This document shows, in pieces, positions 14,324-17,667 of a DNA stretch of 17,667 nucleotides. A program made the translations under genes and the position numbers. Under the pieces are notes generated by a model. That model did no database searches. It was not told where the DNA came from and saw only the letters and a list, made by a program, of their open reading frames with translations. The first letter of the stretch is position 1. Every line of letters begins with the position of its first letter. Source of the stretch: DASSKA01 sp035690905. Its GTDB lineage: Bacteria; Actinomycetota; Actinomycetes; Propionibacteriales; Nocardioidaceae. Where the stretch lies: assembly GCA_035690905.1 (NCBI GenBank), contig DASSKA010000088.1, positions 1 through 17,667 of the forward strand. The letters run 5' to 3'.

Positions 14324-14361
14324 AGTGGTCACCCGCGCGGTGTTCAGTGGTCACCCGCGCG
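14324..14361. repeat. Two direct copies of a 16-bp sequence, 22 bp apart, upstream of the HelD-type gene
   Basis: AGTGGTCACCCGCGCG occurs at 14324-14339 and 14346-14361. The 22-bp period (two helical turns) and place about 45-85 bp upstream of the inferred helD transcription start suit tandem binding of a regulator. Alternatively they are repeated ends of a lost mobile element. Confidence 0.55.
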
Positions 14362-14382
14362 CGGTGTCGAGGCGACATCGCC

Positions 14383-14441
14383 CAGATCAGTTCCAAACTG
14401 CTTCAGGAGCCGTGGCGGACCGACAGTTTGGAACTGATCTG
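14383..14441. repeat. Perfect 18-bp inverted repeat with 23-nt spacer
   Basis: CAGATCAGTTCCAAACTG (14383-14400) pairs without a mismatch with 14424-14441. It is clearly less GC-rich than the surroundings. It lies 20 bp beyond the stop of the sigma-factor remnant on the minus strand, so it can act as terminator for the echA/remnant transcript and insulate helD. It could also be a mobile-element footprint. Confidence 0.65.
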
Positions 14442-14461
14442 ACGGACGAGTCGGCGCAGAC

Positions 14462-14800
14462 TCAGTGCACCTGGTCGGAGAGCGCGATGCCGAGCACCGT
14501 GTTGCCGGCCTTGCCGCGCGCCATCCGGAACGTCAGCGTCGGAGACTCCCCCGGCTGGATCACGTGGCCGGAGCCCCAACCGCCGCCTCCGCCCGAGGTG
14601 TCCTCGAAGCTGCCCCGTTCGGATGCGTTCACAACGAGCTCGGTCAGCGTGTAGCGCAGCACCAGCACCGCCCGCTGCCGGCGCCACCAGGAGGCGTAGG
14701 TGTTGACCAGCACCTTGCGGACGTACGGCTCGGGCCGCCGGATGCCGCGAGCGTGGCACCACGAGTGTCCACGATGCCCTCCGTCCAGGACCGGAGCCAC
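14462..14800 (-). pseudogene. Chimeric remnant: SigE-family sigma factor fragment joined to an unrelated tail
   Basis: The minus-strand frame is open from the end of the echA-like gene, with a possible GTG at 14800. Residues ~20-41 (14743-14678) read I-R-R-P-E-P-Y-V-R-K-V-L-V-N-T-Y-A-S-W-W-R-R and then directly Q-R-A-V-L-V-L-R-Y (to 14651). In SigE-family ECF sigma factors the first block ends region 2 and the second starts region 4, with about 35-45 residues between them; those are missing. After Y the helix-turn-helix of region 4 is absent, replaced by a Gly-rich stretch, E-D-T-S-G-G-G-G-G-W-G-S-G-H, and a beta-like tail (P-G-E-S-P-T-L-T-F-R) ending in a TGA. The N-terminal region 2 core is also absent. 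It cannot be a working sigma factor; whether the chimera is translated is unknown. It starts 52 bp after echA with no clear ribosome site. Confidence 0.62.
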
Positions 14801-14852
14801 TCCGGCCGCATCGGGTACTACCGGGCAGACCGCCCGGATGGTTGCCCGCGCG

Positions 14853-15599
14853 TCACTTCTTGCGGTTCAGGAAGGCGAGCATCGCCGCTCGGGCCTCGTC
14901 GGAGCCGAACAGCACCGCGGAGAGCCGGGCCAGGTCGTCACCGTGCTCGTCGATGCGGTCCAGGAGCGACCGCCCGATCAGCCGCTTCGTCTCGCGCAGC
15001 CCCTGCGGGTTCCCCTCCACCAGCGCGGCGACGACGCCGGACACCTCCTCGTCGAGCCGCTCCTTGGGCACCGCGGTGGTGGCCAGTCCCATCCGCTCGG
15101 CGGCCCGGCCGTCGAAGACCTCCCCGGTGAGGAAGGTCAGCGCCGCGGCCCGGTCGGTCATCCGGGGCAGCACGGTCAGCGAGATCGCGGCCGGCGTGAG
15201 CCCGAGCCGCACCTCGGTGAAGGCGTACGTCGCGTCCTCGGCCGTGATCGCGATGTCGGAGGCCGCCACGATCCCGATGCCGCCGGCTCGCACGTTGCCG
15301 TGCACCCGGGTCACCACCGGCTTGCCCAGGGTGACGATCCGGCGCTGCAGGTCGACCAGCACTCCGGCGGCCTTCTCCATGCCATCCTCGCGGGCCTCGG
15401 ACAGGTCGGCGCCGGAACAGAACGTGCGGCCCTCCGCCCGGATCAGTACCACCTTGACCGAAGGGTCCCGGTCGGCCTGGTCGAGGCCCTCGAAAAGTTC
15501 CGCGACCAGCTGACGGGACAGCGCGTTCCGGTTGGGCTGGCTGTCCAGCACAACAGAGGCCACCTGGTCCTCGACGTCGTAGTGCACCAGCTCGGGCAT
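14853..15599 (-). CDS. Enoyl-CoA hydratase/isomerase (crotonase) family protein, methylglutaconyl-CoA-hydratase-like
   Basis: The 248-aa protein has the crotonase layout: N-R-N-A-L-S near residue 25, the oxyanion-hole block F-C-S-G-A-D-L (~60-66), H-G-N-V-R-A-G-G-I-G-I (~100-110), and F-T-E-V-R-L-G-L-T-P-A-A-I-S (~126-139), whose Glu corresponds to the first catalytic Glu of hydratases. The second Glu position appears to be a hydrophobic residue (A-A-A-L-T-F-L-T-G). The E-V-R-L-G-L-x-P-A-x-I-S block resembles methylglutaconyl-CoA hydratases of leucine or terpenoid breakdown. The ATG has GAGGAG 5 nt upstream; TAGCCT about 30 nt upstream may be its -10. No neighbouring leucine-catabolic genes are present, so the pathway is unassigned. 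Confidence 0.87.
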   Translation of the reverse strand: MPELVHYDVEDQVASVVLDSQPNRNALSRQLVAELFEGLDQADRDPSVKVVLIRAEGRTFCSGADLSEAREDGMEKAAGVLVDLQRRIVTLGKPVVTRVHGNVRAGGIGIVAASDIAITAEDATYAFTEVRLGLTPAAISLTVLPRMTDRAAALTFLTGEVFDGRAAERMGLATTAVPKERLDEEVSGVVAALVEGNPQGLRETKRLIGRSLLDRIDEHGDDLARLSAVLFGSDEARAAMLAFLNRKK

Positions 15600-15700
15600 G
15601 TCTGCTCCTCGGTCCGCGGTCAGCCCCAGGCTAGTGGGCAGCCGGCGTGCCAGGATGGCGGCGTGTTGCGCGACGCGACCGACCCGCGGACGATCGGCTA

Positions 15701-17098
15701 GTGCCGACCTGTCGGTTGACGAGCCTGCTGACCGCCCGCAGCCCGCGCGGCCGCTGGGTGCTCACGGCCACCGTCCTCGGCTCCGGGATGGCGCTGCTGG
15801 ACAGCACGGTGGTCAACATCGCGCTGCGCACCATCGGCGGGGAGATGTCCGCCTCGATCGGCCAGCTGCAGTGGACCGTCAACGCCTACCTGCTCGCGCT
15901 CGCCTCGCTGATCCTGGTCTCGGGGTCGCTCGGCGACCGGTACGGCCGCCGGCGGCTGTTCATGATCGGCGTCGCGTGGTTCGCGACCGCCTCGGCGCTG
16001 TGCGCGCTCGCCCCGAGTCCCGGACTTCTGATCGCTGCCCGGCTGCTGCAGGGCATCGGCGCCGCCCTGCTCGCGCCGGAGAGCCTCGCCCTGATCCAGG
16101 CCAGCTTCTGCCCCGAGGACCGGGGCCGGGTGATCGGCCGGTGGGCCGGCCTGGGTGCGATCGCCGCCGCCGTCGGCCCGTTGCTGGGCGGCTGGATCGT
16201 CGGGAACGTGAGCTGGCGGTGGATCTTCGGGATCAACGTGCCCGTCGCCCTCGTCGTGCTCGTCATCACCGCACGGCACGTGCCGGAGTCGCGCGACCCC
16301 GACCGAGTTGCCGGCTTCGACACCGTGGGGGCCGCGTTGGTGGTCCTCGGCCTCGGCGCGGTGACCTTCGCCCTGATCGAGGCCGGCGCCGTGTCAGCCG
16401 GGTACATCGCCGCGGCGGCCGTGCTGGGGGCGGCGGCGCTGGGCCTGTTCGTCTGGCACGAGCGCCGGAGCCGGCACCCGCTGCTGCCGCTGCGGGTGTT
16501 CGGGTCGCGGGTGTTCTCGGTGGCCAACGCGATGACCCTGCTGGTGTACGGCGGGCTGGGCATCATGACCTTCTTCCTGGTGCTGCAGCTGCAGGTGACG
16601 TCCGGGTACTCGCCGCTGGCGGCCGGGCTGTCCATGCTTCCGCTGACGATCTCGATGCTGCTGCTCTCGTCGCGGTCCGGTGCACTGGCCACCAAGATCG
16701 GTCCCCGCTGGCAGATGTCGGTGGGGCCGCTGCTGTGCGGCATCGGTGTGTTGCTGCTGCGGGACGTGGACGCCACCGCGCCGTACTTCACCGCCGTGCT
16801 CCCCGGCGTGGTGGTGTTCTCTCTCGGGCTGGCCGCGCTGGTGGCGCCGCTGACCGCCACCGTGCTGGCCGCCGCACCGGACCGCGCCGCCGGGCTGGCC
16901 AGCGGGATCAACAACGCGGTGGCCCGCACCGGGTCCTTACTGGCCGTGGCCGCGCTGCCCGCGCTGGTCGGCATCAACGGGCAGGCGTACCTGCAGCCGA
17001 CGGTGTTCACGGCCGGGTACGCCCAGGCGATGACCATCTGCGCCGGCCTGCTGATCGCCGGCGGGGCGGTCAGCTTCGTGGGGCTGCGGCCGGGGTGA
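15701..17098 (+). CDS. MFS drug:H+ antiporter, DHA2 (14-TM, EmrB/QacA-type)
   Basis: The ~465-aa integral membrane protein shows the DHA2 motifs: M-A-L-L-D-S-T-V-V-N-I-A-L (motif D1, TM1), Q-W-T-V-N-A-Y-L-L (TM2), G-S-L-G-D-R-Y-G-R-R-R (motif A, loop 2-3), R-L-L-Q-G-I-G-A-A-L-L-A-P (TM4) and V-G-P-L-L-G-G (antiporter motif C, TM5). Length and hydrophobic profile fit 14 helices. Role: proton-coupled export of toxic or hydrophobic compounds. GTG 15701 is preferred over in-frame GTG 15647 because it begins near the usual cytoplasmic tail and has GACGAT at -12 to -7, consistent with a leaderless mRNA; neither start has a ribosome site. It is divergent from the crotonase gene. No adjacent TetR/MarR regulator is seen, so the substrate is unknown. 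Confidence 0.9.
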   Translation: MPTCRLTSLLTARSPRGRWVLTATVLGSGMALLDSTVVNIALRTIGGEMSASIGQLQWTVNAYLLALASLILVSGSLGDRYGRRRLFMIGVAWFATASALCALAPSPGLLIAARLLQGIGAALLAPESLALIQASFCPEDRGRVIGRWAGLGAIAAAVGPLLGGWIVGNVSWRWIFGINVPVALVVLVITARHVPESRDPDRVAGFDTVGAALVVLGLGAVTFALIEAGAVSAGYIAAAAVLGAAALGLFVWHERRSRHPLLPLRVFGSRVFSVANAMTLLVYGGLGIMTFFLVLQLQVTSGYSPLAAGLSMLPLTISMLLLSSRSGALATKIGPRWQMSVGPLLCGIGVLLLRDVDATAPYFTAVLPGVVVFSLGLAALVAPLTATVLAAAPDRAAGLASGINNAVARTGSLLAVAALPALVGINGQAYLQPTVFTAGYAQAMTICAGLLIAGGAVSFVGLRPG

Positions 17099-17187
17099 TC
17101 TAGCCATCCCCCCATTGAGCGACGACCACGGGTCGAGGACGTACTTAGCGTCGAACGATCCCGGCCGCCTCACGTGAGGAGAAGGAC

Positions 17188-17667
17188 ATGAGACTGGCAG
17201 CTTTGCGGGGCAAGAGGACCGCTCTGGTCGCCGGAGTCGCCGTGGTGGGCCTGTCAGCGAGCTTCCTCGCACAGTCCGACGCCGCCGTGGGGACGCCCCG
17301 GAGCAGCGAGCGCACGTTCACGCTGGTGGAGCAGCCGGGAACCTTCCACTTCGTCGACCTGCCCCCGATGCAGAAGTCTCACAACACGGCCTCGGCCGGG
17401 GACGAGGTGATCTTCGTCAACAAGCTGATGAAGGGCAGCACGCAGGTTGGAAGCGCGCAGGCCGTGTGCATCGTCACCCGGCCCGGCAAGGAGCCGAAGG
17501 TCACGGCGGTGTGCACCGGCTCCTTTATGCTGCGCGGCGGCCAGCTGACCGTGGCCACGACGGCCTCGCTCAGCGCCTCGACCCTCGAGATCGCGATCAC
17601 CGGCGGAACGGGCAAGTACGAAGGCGCCAGCGGGCAGGTCACCGCGGTCAACCACCCGGACGGGTCG
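17188..17667 (+). CDS. Secreted allene-oxide-cyclase/dirigent-like barrel protein (3' truncated by window)
   Basis: An open frame of 160 codons runs from ATG 17188 to the window end without a stop. The start follows the strong site GAGGAGAAGG. Residues 1-~33 form a Sec signal peptide: M-R-L-A-A-L-R-G-K-R, a hydrophobic core T-A-L-V-A-G-V-A-V-V-G-L-S-A-S-F-L-A and a probable cleavage after S-D-A-A. The mature part has the pattern of the AOC/dirigent-like beta-barrel family: G-D-E-V-I-F-V-N-K-L, V-G-S-A-Q-A-V-C-I-V-T-R, V-C-T-G-S-F-M-L-R-G-G-Q-L-T-V, and I-A-I-T-G-G-T-G-K-Y-E-G-A-S-G-Q-V. Cys94 and Cys109 could form a disulfide. In plants related barrels steer radical coupling or cyclise allene oxides; bacterial secreted members are mostly uncharacterised. 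It appears monocistronic, 89 bp after the MFS gene. Confidence 0.8.
   Translation, partial: MRLAALRGKRTALVAGVAVVGLSASFLAQSDAAVGTPRSSERTFTLVEQPGTFHFVDLPPMQKSHNTASAGDEVIFVNKLMKGSTQVGSAQAVCIVTRPGKEPKVTAVCTGSFMLRGGQLTVATTASLSASTLEIAITGGTGKYEGASGQVTAVNHPDGS

Larger units (their letters stand above)
14210..14461. other. Non-coding stretch upstream of the HelD-type gene
   Basis: No believable coding region is seen on either strand. It holds the helD ribosome site and candidate -10, the 22-bp-spaced direct repeats and the 18-bp inverted repeat. I looked for the ~19-bp inverted-repeat rifamycin-associated element known upstream of some helR genes and did not see it. Confidence 0.6.

Noticed and set aside
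14210..14461. Rifamycin-associated element upstream of the HelD-type gene
   Set aside because: No GC-rich ~19-bp inverted repeat of that type was found; the only perfect inverted repeat there has a different sequence and a 23-nt spacer.
14403..14762. Alternative minus-strand frame (119 codons) over the sigma remnant
   Set aside because: It overlaps in another frame, is Arg/Ala-rich and shows no family motif, whereas the 14462-14800 frame contains clear sigma-factor blocks.
17099..17187. Defined promoter for the secreted barrel protein
   Set aside because: TTGAGC and TACTTA are present but about 21 bp apart, too far for a confident -35/-10 pair; only the ribosome site is clear.

Overview
The window is very GC-rich, densely coded DNA whose codon use, TTG/GTG starts and gene families (MprAB-PepD-type stress module, SigE-family sigma factor fragment, HelD-type RNA polymerase ATPase, FCD-type GntR regulator) point to a high-GC actinobacterium. 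A Nocardioidaceae/Propionibacteriales-like host is my best guess from the sigma fragment and gene style, but this is inference only. I saw no CRISPR array, rRNA, tRNA or intact insertion sequence.

Layout, left to right. (1) 1-2391 (+) is the 3' part of a large LPXTG-anchored surface protein made of tandem SpaA/Cna-B-type domains. A cluster of hairpins and palindromes (2403-2505) separates it from the convergent 2523-3416 (-) guanidine-modifying (DDAH/amidinotransferase-fold) enzyme. That enzyme is divergent from a GntR/FCD regulator (3572-4273), and two FadR-like operators lie between them. (2) 4310-6067 (+) holds a small four-helix membrane protein, a low-molecular-weight phosphotyrosine-type phosphatase and a fructosamine/ketosamine-kinase-like protein; the last two overlap by ATGA and may form a protein-deglycation pair. 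(3) 6114-9722 (+) is an MprA/MprB two-component system followed by a membrane-anchored HtrA/PepD protease. mprA and htrA each carry the same motif exactly 38 bp upstream of their start codon. (4) 9785-11698 (-) is a stand-alone PhzE-like fused chorismate-utilising synthase/glutaminase, convergent with htrA across a strong hairpin. (5) 11773-12060 (+) is a small lipoprotein whose 3' end overlaps the convergent HelD/HelR-type ATPase (12038-14209, -). (6) 14210-14852 is the most irregular part: a helD upstream region with a 22-bp-spaced direct repeat, a perfect 18-bp inverted repeat, and a chimeric remnant of a SigE-family sigma factor. (7) 14853-15599 (-) is an enoyl-CoA-hydratase-family protein; 15701-17098 (+) is a 14-TM-type MFS exporter; 17188 to the window end (+) is the start of a secreted protein resembling the allene-oxide-cyclase/dirigent-like barrel family.

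The theme is cell envelope and stress: a sortase-anchored adhesin, an envelope-stress sensor with its protease, an RNA polymerase rescue ATPase, an efflux pump and secreted proteins. Several starts without a Shine-Dalgarno sequence have a -10-like xAxxxT hexamer 7-12 nt upstream, which suggests leaderless transcripts are common here. All functions are inferred from motifs read by eye; no database search was possible.
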